Shown here: piece by piece, positions 12,321 to 26,139 of the stretch | Layout: each line of letters opens with the position of its first letter | How positions within the stretch are numbered: the first letter of the stretch is position 1 | NCBI RefSeq assembly: GCF_003576645.1 | Contig: NC_044925.1 | Span: 4,858,139 to 4,922,138, forward strand | Source: Ipomoea triloba | Lineage: Eukaryota > Streptophyta > Magnoliopsida > Solanales > Convolvulaceae | Reading direction: 5' to 3' | Length of the DNA stretch: 64,000 nucleotides | Translations under genes and position numbers: made by a program | The notes under the pieces: generated by a model | Told to the model about the DNA's origin: nothing | Seen by the model: only the letters and a program-made list of their open reading frames with translations | Database searches by the model: none

Positions 12321-12570
12321 GTTTAGGGTTTGTTGAGAAAAAAAAAAAATTCTGGCTCAAAATTGGTCTTACTATATGTCTATATGATCTCATAATTTTT
12401 GTTTCTCCCATAATTTGCTACATTCTTTCCCAATCATTCATTTCATATATTCTTTCCCTATCATTCATTTCATATATTCGTATAGACTTGATAGTTTGAC
12501 TTCAAGAGGTAATTATGATCTTGAAATAGTATTGTGAATCTTGAGTGCAAGATACAACCTAATAGTCTAC
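12321..12570. other. unassigned AT-rich spacer
   Basis: It lies between the OSC fragment's flank and a copia LTR piece. It contains a direct repeat of CATTCTTTCCCAATCATTCA-like units (about 12421-12480). No gene seen. Confidence 0.5.
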
Positions 12571-12574
12571 TTAG

Positions 12575-12860
12575 TTTTAAACAAGTAATTGCCATACCAA
12601 TTGATTAATATAATTCATTTCGAAGAAAAGACATAATGAAATAAAGAAGAAAGTAAAACCAAGTACACAAGAAATGATCACACAGTTCGAAGCCAAGTCT
12701 CCTACGTCTGCGGGGCAATCCATATCTGCCCAATCCACTAGATGTTCACCAATGTTACACAAGGGGTTGTACACACAACTATAAGCCACTACAATGAACT
12801 ATAACCTTCACAACATCCTACTTAGGATTGGTACGTGCATGTCATATTGAATTCCAAAAG
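12575..12860 (-). mobile_element. copia LTR fragment
   Basis: The minus strand carries the block GCCCCGCAGACGTAGGAGAC followed by a GTGTACTTGG stretch, a pattern common near the end of plant copia LTRs. It abuts the truncated reverse transcriptase of the next element, so it may be its damaged 3' LTR or part of another insertion. Confidence 0.4.
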
Positions 12861-12864
12861 TTGA

Positions 12865-15800
12865 TGTAGAAAACCAAATCATCAATATAGAGACAAATTA
12901 TAACAACATCACCGGAATTAGTGCTTTTGACATACAAAGTATGTTCATGAGGATATCTCATAAAACCACTTTCAATAAAATATGAGTCAATGCAACCATA
13001 CCATGCCCTAGGCGCATGCTTTAAGCCATATAAAGTTTTACCTAAACCTGTACACTTTATTTTCCTCCCCTTTCGTCACAAATCTTGCAGGTTACTCAAC
13101 ATAGATTTCTTCTTCCAGAAAACAATCAAAAAAGCAGACTTGACATTCATTTGATGCAATTTCCAATCATTTTGAGCAGCAAGAGAAATAACCATTCGAA
13201 CTGTATCAAGTCTACTTATTGGAGCAAAAACCTCAAAATAATCAATACTTAGTTTCTACTTGTAGCCCTCTGCTACCAATCGTGCTTTAAAACATTCAAT
13301 TTCTCCATTGGACTTGTATTTCGTTCTATAAAGCCACTTTACTCCAATTGAATTTTTTCTAGGAGGTAACTCTGTTAACTCTCATGTGTCATTCTTTTCA
13401 ATGGCACGAATCTCCTCATTCATAGCCTTAAGCCAATGAGTTTCTGTAGCAACCTCCTCAAAGGATAGAGGGTCACAATTTTCAAATATAGCAAATTGAA
13501 CAATCTCTTCATCAGACAGATCATTATTATCATGTCCGAAGACATAATCCTACAAGCAAGCTGGTAAGTGGCGCTCGCGTTGAGATCGTCGAATTGAAGA
13601 CTCTGGTTGTGAAGGAGACTGGACATTTTCTGGAATTGGTTGCTCATCAACAATATTTTCAACAACACGAACAACAACTGGCCTTTCATCCTTAGCTGAC
13701 CAATCCCAGACACCATATTCATCAAAAGTGACATCACGACTTATAACAACCTTTTTAGTGTCAGGATTGTATAGTTTATAAGCATTTGAAGCATCACTAT
13801 AACCCATGAATAACACTTCTCACATTTATCATCCAACTTCTTTCTCAATTGATCTAGCACATGTGCATATGCCAAACATTCAAAAACCATGAGATTTCTT
13901 ATAGAGGGCCAATTTTCTTCCACTCCAAGCTTCCTCAAGTGTCTTATCACGAACACTTTTAGTTGGACACCTATTCAACACATAGACAGCACAAGCAACA
14001 GCTTCTGCCCAAAATGACTTAGGCAGATTTTTAGATTTTAACATGCAGCTCATCATATGCATGATAGATCTATTCTTCAATTCCTCTCAGCCACTCCATT
14101 TTGTTGTGGGGTGTATCTAGTTGTCATCTGGTGCTGAATACTATTTTCCTTCAGAAAATTATCACAAGCAATATACTATGTACCTCTATCAGTTCTCAAG
14201 ATTTTAATTTCATAACCACTCTGCTTTTCAACAAAAGTCTTAAATTGTTTGAAAACATCACATGCATCAGACTTTTGCTTAAAAAAGTAAACTCATGTTT
14301 TCCTATTGAAACCATCAATGAAAGTAACAAAATACTTATAACCTCCATGTGAGGGAACCTCCAACGAATACAGGTCTGAGTGAATAATCTCCAACTGTTT
14401 TGTGGCTCTCCTTGACTTGCCCACGGGAAAGGGATCTCTATGTTTTTTCCCAATCAAACAAATCTCACAAATATGATTAGGGACATCCACAACAGGTAAA
14501 TCAGAAACAAGTTTTTTTTTCTCGCTAGATATTGTAATCCATAGAAATGGAAATGTCCAAATCGCATATGACATAACTATTTATCATCACAAATTTCATA
14601 ATTAAAGCAAACAAGAATTGCATGATTGATTTTCAAAGGAAATGGTCGATTTTTGGACATGTTTACCTTTGCAATCAAAACTCTCTTAGCATCTACAATG
14701 GTATAACACCCCTGAGTAATATTTATCTTATATCTGTTTTCTGACAACCACTAGTACAGAATTGACAAGAAATATAGGACCAGCTGCGTCCGGAGTTTTA
14801 ACTCCGAACGCGCAAAGTGACGCGGTGGCATTTTTGTAATTAAAATGTCCAAATTTTAATTTTTTTTTTAAATGGACCAGCTATTATTATTTTTTTTTAA
14901 ATGTGAATATATATATTTTTAGATCTAGATCTAATAAACCCTTCGCATTCGCAACTCCTCCGCTGTCCACCTTTATCGCCCATCGCTCTCCTTCGCAACT
15001 CCATCGCCCATCGCTCTCCAATCGCCATCGCTCCGTCGCCCAGCCGCCGTCCACCTCCATCGCCCAGCCGCCGTCCACCTCCATCGCCGCCGCCGCTGCA
15101 GACCTCCATCGCCTAACACGCTGCTAGCTTCTCGGCGCCGGACGAACTGCCGCACCTCCTCGCCGCTGGACGCCGCTGCCGCACTACCCCGCCGCCGGTC
15201 GCCCTCCTCCCCGTTTCGCCGCCCCGCGTTCGCCGCTGTCGGTCCCGTCTCCGATCAGGTACGTATCTATTTTGATTAATTATTTTATTTATTTTATTTA
15301 TTTGTTTTATACATAATAAATATTTATTATTGTTAAATTTAATTTTGATTAATTATTGTGTATTATTGTATATATTAGTTATTAATATTGTGATAGTTGA
15401 ATTAAAAAAATTGTGTATTATGTATATCTATATACTTGCTATTATATGTTTTATATGTAAATAGCTAGTTTTAATTAGTATTTTAAATTTTAAATTATTT
15501 AGTTAGTTTTAGTCGGTAAAATATTTAATTAATTTTTGGTAGTATTTTAAATTTCCAATTATTGAACTTGAGCCTATAAAGTGTCCAATAAGTAATAAGA
15601 AGCTAAGTAATTATAAAAAATTCAAGTAAATCAAATAATTATCAATAAAGTATATAATCAAAATTAACAAAGTGTCCAATAAATAAGAAATAATTAAAGT
15701 ATATAAACAAAATTTGATTTGAAGTGTTATTTATTGTTGAAGTTTTGAAAACTTTGAAGTAGCTTTGAGATTTGAGATTTGTGAAGTTGTTTATATATGT

Positions 15801-17640
15801 TGTTGGATAGATGTTGAATAGATTATTGTTTTTGAGAATTTATTAGCTTTGAGATTTGTGAAGTTGGTGTGGTTTGATGGGTATGTGTTGAGAACTGGAC
15901 AGGAATTGTAAATGCTACAGAAAATTATTTGGGGTGCACAGCAAAATAAATATCATATTAAAAAAAATTAGCTGCGTCCGGAACTGGGCACGCAGTTCCG
16001 GCCCAGTTCCGGACGCACCTGCTTTTTATTTAAAAACATTAATGTCAGCTGCGTCCTGAACTGCCCAGTTCCGGACGCAGCTGATAATTTTTTTTAAAAA
16101 AAAAATAAAAATCTAGTTGCGTCCGGAACTGGGCAGTTCCGGACGCAGATAGTCCAAAACTCTAGACGTAGATGCCTGTTTCTGTACTAGTGAACTGCCC
16201 TCATACTCAACAAATTTTGGTGTAGTTCAGGAACATAGAACACATCAGATATAAAATTGTGAGTACCATTCTTCAACTGAATAGAGATTTTACCTTTGCC
16301 AAAATTGGCACTTTTGACTTATTGCCAAATGTTACTTCAGACCGGACTGATTCATCTAGTTTGGAAAACAATTCTTTCTTCCCACACATATGGTTATTAC
16401 ATCCAGTATCCAAGAACCATATGTTTTCGTCTGTAAAAACTATTAATGGCCAAAATTAAGGCTTCAGAAATCTCACCAGACTTTTTAGTAATGTTTGCTT
16501 GATTTCCACGATTGTCTTCATTATACCAGCAATTTGCAATCTTATGCCCATACTTGCCACAATTGTAGAAATGAAATGGAAATTTACCTTGTTTGGTATT
16601 ACCTCCACCTCTTCCTTGGTTGGAGCTACCACATCCTCCTCCTGTGTTGGAGTTACCACGTCCTCCTCCTTGGTTGAAGTTACCACGAACTCTTCCACTA
16701 AATCCTCATCTTCCTCTTCCACGACCTCTACCAGATCCTCCATCTCTTTGATTAGTGCCAGTCATATTAAGGGTGACTTGGCTCTTCAAAGCTTCTTCTG
16801 CTAGTGGTTCTGATTTTGACTCAATCTTGTCAATATGACTTTCTATCATACATTTTAGCTCTGCAACTGATAAGAGCTCTGTTTTGTGTGACTCTGTTAT
16901 TGAAGCCACCACATAGTCATACTTCATCGGCATAGTTCGAACAACTTTTTCAACCACTACACCATCTTCAATCCTATCTTCATATAACCTCTTATTCACC
17001 TGATCAATAAGACGAGTGAAATACGTATCTACTATTTTTGTAGAAGTCATCTAACAATGATCATACAACCTTCTCAACGACTGCAACTTAGACTTCTGTG
17101 CCCGATCGACTCCTTTCTGTGTGACACCTTTAGGATGTCCCAAGCTTGCTTTTCTGTTTGAGCACGAGTTAATTGCCCAAAAATAGAGTAATCAACACCT
17201 TGGTGAATTGTCCCAACGCCAATTGATCTCGCCGTATAGTGGTTGCATCAGCTCCTTCTTGTAGACCGGGATCAACAAAGCTCCAAAGATTTTGAGCTTT
17301 CAAATGTAGTGTGATCACCATAATTTTGTTGCCATATTTAACTATGAGAAATATCTCGGAATTGGAAGGTTAACTGGCTCTGATATCAAATGTAAGATAT
17401 ATTTAATATAATATATCTATAATTGAGAAGAGGGAGAGAAATAAGAATTGTTATTGCGTTGCTACACTGATGATACAAAAACAATAATAACGAAGCCTAT
17501 TTATAGTGAAAGGATTATAACAAAGAATGCTAAAATTTTGGTAATGTAATCATATGTACTGCTTCATGCTCCAGACACCGTCCATGTAACCACGTATCAC
17601 ACACCTCACATAGTACACCTCTCATTCCCATACTTTGTCT
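12865..17640 (-). mobile_element. decayed copia LTR retrotransposon, interrupted by a CACTA element
   Basis: Reading leftward on the minus strand: an LTR-like segment (about 17640-17391, ending TTACA); a primer-binding-site-like sequence (TGATATCAGAGCC, about 17373-17386); gag (17150-16706, with SVAELKCMIESH, then a GRGRGRGR tail); a damaged zinc knuckle (NCGKYGHKIANC, first Cys gone); protease (WFLDTGCNNHMCG, about 16400); then, beyond the CACTA insert, the integrase N-terminal part (HICEICLIGKKHRDPF), its core (NLPKSFWAEAVACAVYVLNR) and C-terminal part (VISRDVTFDEYG); then reverse transcriptase to LYIDDLVF near 12870. RNase H is missing. Stops and frameshifts are frequent, so it is inactive. 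Confidence 0.88.
14749..16192. mobile_element. non-autonomous CACTA transposon, 1444 bp
   Basis: The ends are CACTAGTACAGAA and TTCTGTACTAGTG in inverted orientation, flanked by the 3-bp target duplication AAC (14746-14748 and 16193-16195). Subterminal repeats are GCTGCGTCCGGAACTGGGC-like, in both orientations, near both ends. No transposase gene. At 14930-15260 it carries a GC-rich segment with repeated TCCATCGCCCAGCCGCCG units, unlike the rest of the element. It is inserted in the protease/integrase junction of the copia element, so it is younger than that element. Confidence 0.92.
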
Positions 17641-17690
17641 AAATTATTACTTGGTTTAATATTTTTTATTATTATTATTACTTGGTTTAA

Positions 17691-17726
<36 letters not shown>

Positions 17727-18568
17727 GAGTTAATACCACAAACGGTCCTCTAACTACTGGGGTAGTACTGTACTCCTTTTAGTCCTTAACTTTCAATTCG
17801 ACCACAAATGGTCCTCTGACTTTCATTTTTGACCACAAATAGTCCTCCATTAAAATTTCTGTTAAATAGGTGTTAAATCTAGGGGTATTGTTGTCAAATT
17901 GATGTATATAATGATCATAAAATAAAAATGTTTAGAATATTTTCACCAACAAGCATAATTGAAACAATAACAAATATAAATACTGCTAAATAAAAAATAA
18001 TACACCTTATATCTCGTAATTTTGCATACAAAATGAAGATTTAATATTAAAGCTATATGTTTTGATTTAACCAACAGATTAAATGGAAGAATTTTTTTTC
18101 AAAAACCTTGTTTCCATCATTTTCTTGGTTGTTCATACATGGCCGATTAATAGTTTTCACTCTTCATTAATCAATCAAACATTTTGTATGGGACATAACT
18201 AAAGGTCCCCACAATTGAATTAATATAAATCAATTATAAATTGCGAACATTAATCATGGATTTTTATTTAATTTGTTCATTTATGTAATTTGTCACGTCC
18301 ATTTTGTTTTTATATTTATTAACTTAATGTTTATTAATGTTAGAAATTAATTATGTTGTCATATAATTATCAAAAAGAATAATCATAATAATATTAATCA
18401 ATTTGACGATATTACCCCTAGATTTAACACCTATTTAATATAAATTTTAACAGAGGACTATTTGTGGTCAAAAATGAAAGTCAGAGGACCATTTGTGGTC
18501 GAATTGAAAGTCGATGACTAAAATGAGTAGTAGCCCAATAGTCAGAGGACCATCTGTGGTATTAACTC

Positions 18569-18569
<1 letters not shown>
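17727..18569. mobile_element. foldback-type element inserted in a (TTA)n tract
   Basis: Terminal inverted repeats of about 130 bp begin GAGTTAATACCACAAACGGT and contain ACCACAAATGGTCCTCTGAC units. A (TTA)n tract occurs on both sides (17687-17726 and 18570-18605), consistent with insertion into the microsatellite. The interior is AT-rich and non-coding. Confidence 0.75.
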
Positions 18570-18605
<36 letters not shown>

Positions 18606-18606
<1 letters not shown>

Positions 18607-18909
18607 ACTCTCTATTTTATTAGTTCTTCATATTAACACATTTTGCGAATTTTCTAAAGGATCGTGTTGGTAAGCACTCGAAGTATGTGTAGTATTACTC
18701 TTAACTTTTGCTACCGAAGGTTGTTCTATCCTTAACCCTAAAAACCTAGGGTGAGGTGGAAAAAATAATTAATTTTCCTTTTCTTTGTTTTTCATCATGG
18801 GTTGCAAGCTTGCAATCAGCATCATCGTATTGTATTTTTATAATTTTAGTATTATTTATTTATTTATTAAAAAATATATTAATTTATTATTGTGATGGGA
18901 AAGTGCGAC
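18606..18909. other. unassigned spacer
   Basis: AT-rich sequence between a foldback element and a hAT element. I see no gene. Confidence 0.5.
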
Positions 18910-19124
18910 TAGGGCAGGTATAGCAATTTGTCCCGTTCTCGATGGGGATGCGAGTTCCCCGCCACGGCGGGGACAGATATGGGAAAAATATTTGGGAAAT
19001 GGGGACGGGACAGGAAATGTATGTAATTTTCTGTCGGGGATGGGGATATCCCTCCCCGCCCTGCCCCGTCCAATCCCGAATTATTATTATAATTAAAATT
19101 AATTATAAATAAATAAATAAATAA

Positions 19125-19155
<31 letters not shown>

Positions 19156-19332
19156 TCTTAATTTTTAAAATTAAATTTACACTAATTTAAGAATTTGACT
19201 AAGAATCCGTCCCCGCCTAATTTCCCACGGGGACGGAGATGGGAACTATTTTCAATTTCCCGCCACAGATGGGAACGTGGACATGGACGTGGAGTATACT
19301 GCCCGTCCCGCCCCGCCCCGTTGCCATCTCTA
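18910..19332. mobile_element. non-autonomous hAT element
   Basis: The ends TAGGGCAGGTATAGCAA and TTGCCATCTCTA are the hAT-type inverted repeat. They are flanked by a perfect 8-bp target duplication AGTGCGAC (18902-18909 and 19333-19340). The GC-rich arms contain GGGGACGGGAC-like units. 423 bp, non-coding. Confidence 0.92.
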
Positions 19333-19340
19333 AGTGCGAC

Positions 19341-20113
19341 CGCTTTTGTTACTGAGTGATTATTGTAAAGATGTGTTAAAAATAGCTAAGGAATTATAAA
19401 TTTGATGATAAAAAAGTATGGCTCACTTTTAAAAGTGAAAAAATATTGCATCGATAAGGATAAGTTCTACTAAATGGATTTTTAAATTCTATTCCATCAC
19501 TGTTACTCCCCTGACAAACATTGATATGTTTTCTTCATTCATCGGGTCCTAATAAAAATGTTTACATCGTAAATTTGTGTGAAAGAGTAAAAAGTGGGTA
19601 GATTTTAAAAATTCAAGCAGTATTTTTCGATAAGGATAGCCTAAGAGTCAAAAAAAAAAAAGAAGGCTGCGATAATACTTCACTGATCAGTACGCACGCA
19701 AGTCGCATTCAAATCGTTTTTTCAATTAACGTATTCTACCTAAAGTCAAAAAAGAAGGCTGAGCTAGCTGATAAATATCACTTTTTGGTAGATAAACTGT
19801 CTGCTTTCATTTTATTGCGCTGCAACCAATTTGGTAGGTTGTGAATTGATACTCCATATATAATAACGGTACACAGCAAGTACATAACCTGTCTGCTTTC
19901 ACGTGTCACGTTATTATTTGATACATCATATTTTTGGATTATTTCTGATAGTATGCATTAGATAAATTTCACTCTATATAAAAGAGCGTTGACAAGAATT
20001 GAATTTGTGATCTTTATATACGAGAATCATACTTTACTCACTTCATCACCCTTTTCAAAAAAAAAATTTCATGTACATTAGATATAATGGTACATAACAT
20101 ACATGTCTGCCTT

Positions 20114-20167
<54 letters not shown>

Positions 20168-20455
20168 GTTTAGATATAAGTAAATAATATAAATATTTAT
20201 TTTTTAAAGATGAAGTGCTTAGATAATTAAGTATGTATGTTTAACTTCATGTAACAATATCGCATGGGTGGCATACTAGTTTGAAAAAAGGTCATAGTCA
20301 AAGAACAATTTTGAGAATTAACTCATATAAATAATGAACCCTCAAGTTGTACGTTTTCATGCTGTTATTAATATCTCAATTCTCAAAAAATGCAGCAACT
20401 GCCTTTAAGCAAGTAACTTATGGTGTATTTGGAAAGCAGGAAAAATGATTGGTTG
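19341..20455. other. unassigned AT-rich region with (TA)n
   Basis: No gene is recognisable. There is a (TA)n tract at 20118-20163. At 20262-20281 a possible Helitron-like 3' end (CGCATGGGTGGCATACTAGT) is seen, without support from a matching 5' end. Confidence 0.5.
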
Positions 20456-22100
20456 CACTACAAGAAAAATCGCGAATTGCGACGGACAAATTCCGTCGCG
20501 AATGGGCCAAATTCCGTCGCGAATCCCGGATTGCGACGGAATTGCGACGGAATCTATTCCGTCGTCTATTGCCTTGTCGTATTTCGACAAACGACGGAAT
20601 AATTCCGTCGCCAAATTCTGCGACGGAATTGGCGACGGAAATAGGTGTCGCGAATTGGCAACCGATATATTCCGTCGCAATTTTGTCGCAATTTGGCAAC
20701 GGAAATTATTCCGTCGCCATATCCGAAACAAATATTCCGTCGCCATATTTTTGTTCCGTCGCAAATACCGTTGCAAAAACACGACGGAATTATTTTCCGT
20801 CGCGATTTGGTCGTAGTTATTATTACAAATATTCCGTCGCAAAATTTATATTCTGTCGCGATTCCGTCGCAATTTTTGAATTATTTTTAAAATTTTTTAA
20901 TATAAAATTAATATTAATATTTTAAATAGTAATGTCTGTTTTTAAATTATTAATAGAAAACTACAATAATATAAAAGACTATTAATTGTAAAATAATATA
21001 TAACATAATTTAAAAATATTAGCAATCCACATTAACTTCAAGTATCAATACATTATCAATCCACATTTAATACATAATAATACTAAATTCAAGTCTAAAC
21101 AACAATGTAATAGTCTTGAAAAACAACAATCCACATGGAAATCAATTGGTTTGAGATGGAGGTGATGATGAAGTACCCGCTCTCCCGCCATCAGATCAAT
21201 AGCATCAAGTCGTTGTTGCATAACGAGAATAGTAGCCTTCAAACTCTGAATTTCATCTTGTACATTTGTAGAAGTAGCATTGTCGGGTGGTTGAAATGTT
21301 GGAGTCATATTGCAGGAAGTGTTATCACTAGATTGACCATTAACAACAGAACATCCATATGAACCAAGTCCATAAATTCTTCTTTTCTTGTCATGTCCAC
21401 CAACCGCATCATAGTATAACTGATTATCATCCACTTGCTCCCCATTTTGTGTCAACAACTCCCTTTGTGATTCAACTTGTTCCTAAAATATGTAAGAAAG
21501 TTTAAAACAAAATATATGTGAAGTTATATATATTTTAAAAACTAAAAATAAATTAAACTTACATGAATTTGTTTGGCCTTTTCAACTATGAATGTTTGCC
21601 CATCATGTTGTTTTGTATGTGTATGCTTGAACAGTTCATAATATGATGGATAATGACCCAATAGTCCTTCCTACAAATTATATTTAATAATTAATAAAAT
21701 AAAGAAAGAAGTAAGAAAAAAATTCGGCAGAGTTCCCTTTATAAATAGGACCATCTCCCTGTTCAATATATAATACAATTCAATTATAATCTCAAACATC
21801 AATTCAATAAACACAATAAAACACAATCACAATGATTTTTATTTACACCTTAATAAAATTTTAAACCAACACAATAACACATAATTGATTTTAACACAAT
21901 AAATACGTATTATGATTTTCCACCAATACAATAACACATACATAATTTATAACTTAAATAATTCAAATGAACTTACAAGTTGAGCTGCAACTTTTACGTG
22001 AGGTGTTGATCCTGTGGTATGGGTAGATTGAGCAACTCCATTTAAAACTCCTCCACGTCTATGCATTCCAGAAAATTATCTTGGTATGTTTGGTTCATTT
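20456..22100. mobile_element. CACTA transposon remnant with Ptta-type gene pieces
   Basis: The left end is CACTACAAGAAAAATCG at 20456, preceded by TTG. The next 400 bp are dense with subterminal ATTCCGTCGC units in both orientations. On the minus strand three exon-like pieces of an En/Spm-type Ptta protein are visible: about 22070-21975 (RRGGVLNGVAQSTHTTG), 21675-21563 (GHYPSYYELFKHTHTK) and 21480-21165 (QLYYDAVGGHDKKRRIYGLG). No right terminus (TAGTG) was found, and the main transposase is absent. Confidence 0.8.
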
Positions 22101-22192
22101 TCCGAAAATCACAGCAAAATTACAACAAAATCAAAATAAAATCACAATAAAATAACAAAGAATCAGAGATAACAAAATAACTGCTCGGAAAC

Positions 22193-22270
22193 CAATCGGC
22201 CAAATTGGTGTCGCATCGGAAACCAGTGTAGCAATCGGCCAAATTGGTGTCGCATCGGAAACCAGTGTAG
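22193..22270. repeat. tandem repeat, 2 x 39 bp
   Basis: Two identical copies of a 39-bp unit beginning CAATCGGCCAAATTGG (22193-22231, 22232-22270). Confidence 0.9.
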
Positions 22271-22545
22271 CAATAGGAAAATTATTGAATGCAGAGTAAC
22301 AACAGTGTTGAATTTTAAAAACAAAAGGTATAATAATGTCTAATTTCACTGTAACTTTGATCTATAATAAAGCATTGAGTATTAATGAGGCTGCCTATAT
22401 ACTGACATATTTATTATCTGAACAAATGCAGTACCTGGCATTAAGTATAGAGGAAAATTATTGAATGCAGTTATGCGGAGTAGTAACAGTGTTGAAGTTT
22501 AAAAACAAAAGATATAATGTCTAATTTCAGTGTAACTTTGATCAA

Positions 22546-22609
<64 letters not shown>

Positions 22610-22612
<3 letters not shown>

Positions 22613-23556
22613 ATTAATCAAATGCGGCTGTGTTGTTAGGTGCGGTCGTGTGGCCAAGCGTGCACCATTCGATTGTGCTGATCCGACGGTGGTTGTGATA
22701 TATTAGGATTTAGGAAGTTTAATTCGCGTAACTTAAGTGGGGGCTTTATGGTAATTGTAAGTGGGGAAGGTAATGTTAGGATACAGAATGCACCAATAAA
22801 CGTATTATTAAAACACATCATTCTACGTTATAAAATGCACCACTGAACAAATTAAAACACACCATTCCCCACCATACCGAAATACACCACTCAATTCAAA
22901 TGCACCAACAAAATCAAAACACACCATTATACGTTATAAAATACACCAGTTCTCAGATTAAAACACACCACTTAACCACCACACACGAAATGCAAATACT
23001 CGTAAAATTCACCACCATGTGTATTAAAACACACCATTCTACGTTATAAAATGCACCACTGAACAAATTAAAACACACCATTCCCCACCATACCGAAATA
23101 CACCACTCAATTCAAATGCACCAACAAAATTAAAACACACCACTATACGTTATAAAATGCACCAGTTCTCAGATTAAAAAACACCACTTAACCACCACAC
23201 ACCAAATACACAAACTATTGCGAATTGTACCAATATTATCTCAAATATGAACCAGATTAATGTTGATAATGCACAGACTATTGCGAATTACTCCATTCTC
23301 GTTCCTCTGTTGAAGTGTCTTGCTTGGAAAGCTTCGCGGTTAATATAGCGCCTTGGAATCGTGAACGAGCATGTCGTGGTGAGTTGAGTGGGGTCTTGAA
23401 TCGTAGTAAACTAACAAGTATACCCCTCCTTCGCGTTAATAATGTTCAGCGCTCTTTTTTTATTTTGGATCAACCTGATGCGTTGGATTAAATAATCTAA
23501 TGGTGTAGAACAGGCCACATGACCGCACACAAGACCAAGGCCGCACCGGATGCCTC

Positions 23557-23561
<5 letters not shown>
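22610..23561. mobile_element. large Micron-like element with internal 216-bp tandem repeat
   Basis: It is bounded by (TA)n at 22550-22608 and from 23562. The GC-rich ends contain TGCGGTCGTGTGGCC at the left and GGCCACATGACCGCAC at the right, an inverted pair. The interior has many AAACACACCATTCTACG and ATGCACCACTGAAC units; a block of about 216 bp is repeated in tandem (from about 22806 and about 23022). Confidence 0.7.
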
Positions 23562-23590
<29 letters not shown>

Positions 23591-23609
23591 NNNNNNNNNN
23601 NNNNNNNNN

Positions 23610-23683
<74 letters not shown>
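23562..23683. repeat. (TA)n tract with 19-N gap
   Basis: (TA)n at 23562-23590, Ns at 23591-23609, then (TA)n to 23683. The tract length is unresolved in the assembly. Confidence 0.95.
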
Positions 23684-23688
<5 letters not shown>

Positions 23689-24417
23689 GCGGAACCAGAA
23701 AAATTTCCCTGTTGGGGGAAACATAAAAGATGTAGTTTAAAAAAAATCACTTAAAAGGAATATAATCATAAATATTGTTGGATGTACACGAAAAATAAAA
23801 CACAATAGAACTTTATAAATAGATTAATAACAATATATGAAACATAATTAACTTAATAAAATAATTCAAATAAAAAACACATTATAAATTGAATCACTTA
23901 AAATGAATATAGTCATAAATATTGTTGGATATACACAAAAAATAAAACACACGAAAACGTACTTTATAAAAATGTTAATAACAATATATGAAACATAATT
24001 AATTTAATAAAATAATTCTCATTATTATATATATAAAGGGAATGAAAAAAGCTTTGAAGGAATGAATATATACCAAGCTTAGAAGGGAATGGGAAAAGAG
24101 GTGAAGAAGGCTTCAAACATAATCACGGAATGAATATATACCAAGCTTAGAAGGGAATGGGAAAAGAGGTGAAGAAGGCTTCAAACATAATCACGCATGT
24201 TGCTAAGCAGAGTCAAACCCTTGGCCTTTCCAAGATAAAGGCACACTTCAACCAACTTGGCCACTTAATCAATTGGTTACTTATGTCTGTTTTCATATAC
24301 TTATATCTAAAACTATACTATACATACACATATATATAAACAAGGGCTATAAAGGGAGTGGGGGTGGGGTGAGTGGGGGCAGCTGCCCCCACTGCCACCA
24401 TGCTGGATCCGCCCCTA
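23684..24417. mobile_element. hAT-like non-autonomous element in (TA)n
   Basis: The ends TAGTGGCGGAACCAG and CTGGATCCGCCCCTA are inverted repeats of the common plant hAT type, with TATATA on both sides. Inside are an interspersed duplication (about 23745-23877 with 23895-24020) and a perfect 68-bp tandem duplication (24061-24128, 24129-24196). Confidence 0.75.
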
Positions 24418-26139
24418 TATATATATATATATATATTGACTACAATCTAATTCTATTTATAGTATCTGCTCAACACGATTATGACAACATTTTTTATTGG
24501 GATAAGGCTCGAACTTGTGACCTTCTGTTTGAAATGATAACAGTGATACCATCGATAATAAATATTTAATTATTGCAAAGAAATGTGTAATGTTTAATTA
24601 TTGGTTTCACCATAAGTCTTAATTGATTGAGAAATTTTTAAATTTATTTAAAACTAATATTTCTACCGGTGCGATGCATGGAATGGATTTGTTATAACTG
24701 CATTGAGCAAGAAAGGAAAATTTATGACTGCATTTTATACAAAATAAAATAGGCGTGTATAGGCTATTAGAAAAATAAATTTGCTCACCATTAAATTTCA
24801 AATGAACTGGATTAAATGTTGAATAACCAACCGTTATTTGCAATACCGACTCATTTTCTAGAAAAAACAAAAAACACAAAAGGATCAGTATTTAGACGAT
24901 TCTCATAGAATGATTCGTACTTTAAATACACAACTATGAATGAATCTCCTATTTCTAATATTAAATCTTATATATTAATTGCATATATATTATTTGGTTT
25001 GCTAACTACTGCAATATTTTTGAGATATTATAAAATCAAATAAGTACATAATAATTAACACATTAATTGGAGTAAATCAATAATTTAAAGCAACAAATAA
25101 ATCAAAATTTGTATATACTAAAATGTAAAGGTTATTACAAATAATTTAAATTTGAGTTGTATTACCATTCCTAGGCATATTAATAGGTGTTCTTGGAGAG
25201 CAAACCATAAATCTAATGTACAATGTTTCACTACCAGCCACTGTAATTATTTATACCCGAGAAAGGAAAATTACAAATTGTATTTTATTTAAATAAAATA
25301 GTTAGGTACGCTATTGAGATAATAAATTTGCTTATAATTAAACTGAGATTAGATTAACTAAATGTTGGTGCACCAATATCTGGTTCTAACAACGGATGGG
25401 CATTATCGAACAACCTATTTGGTTGGAGCAATGATTATTGTGTATTATTTTGATTACACAATGACTCTTTTTCTTAAAACAAAAAAATAAAAATGTTCGA
25501 GTTAAATCAATTGTCAAGGAATGACTCATAATATAAATAAATAACGAAGAATCCATTCAGTAATAAACATTTTATTTTATATGTTAATTAGATATTTATT
25601 ACTTAATCATTTTTATTCTACAATTTTTAATTACATATTGTATTCAAGATGAGAGTAGAGCTTGCACACTAGCCACACATTCACACACTTGATTCCCAAT
25701 ACAAGAGTATATCGGGTGTTAAGGAGAATTTATGCTTTGTGTTCTTGTTTGGACAACTTTAGGTTGAATTGCCACAATAATGGAGTTCAAGGTGAGGTTG
25801 CAAGTTCAAATAGCTACGGGAGTGGTATTAATTTGGACACTTTTGTGCATCTCGATCACTTACCCTATGTCTTGTTTTACTTGTCTAACCTGTTATTTGC
25901 TAAATCATATCAGCCAAACTCATTAACGATAGGCCTAGCTTCTAAAAGAGTAGTTTTAGCTTGTGCTTAACTCCATATAGCGTCAATTCCAAACATTACA
26001 AGAGTCATCTCCAGTGGAACGATATCTAAACCATATAATGTGATTTGATACTTGATGGATGCGTGAAAAACGTCCTCATCAAATTTGGCGCCGTTGCCAA
26101 GGATAGCTTGGTTTTGATTCTTTTGTGGTAGTTTAGTAG
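24418..26139. other. unassigned AT-rich region, possible Helitron end
   Basis: At 24652 the minus strand reads ATGCATCGCACCGG then ATATTAGT, like a Helitron 3' end. The region contains internally similar, diverged segments (about 24660-24960 and 25180-25560), suggesting two copies of one element. No gene is recognised; short open frames here lack family features. Confidence 0.4.

Noticed and set aside
20405..20925. Several overlapping open frames rich in Arg, Ser and Ala on both strands.
   Set aside because: They arise from the repeated ATTCCGTCGC subterminal units of the CACTA element.
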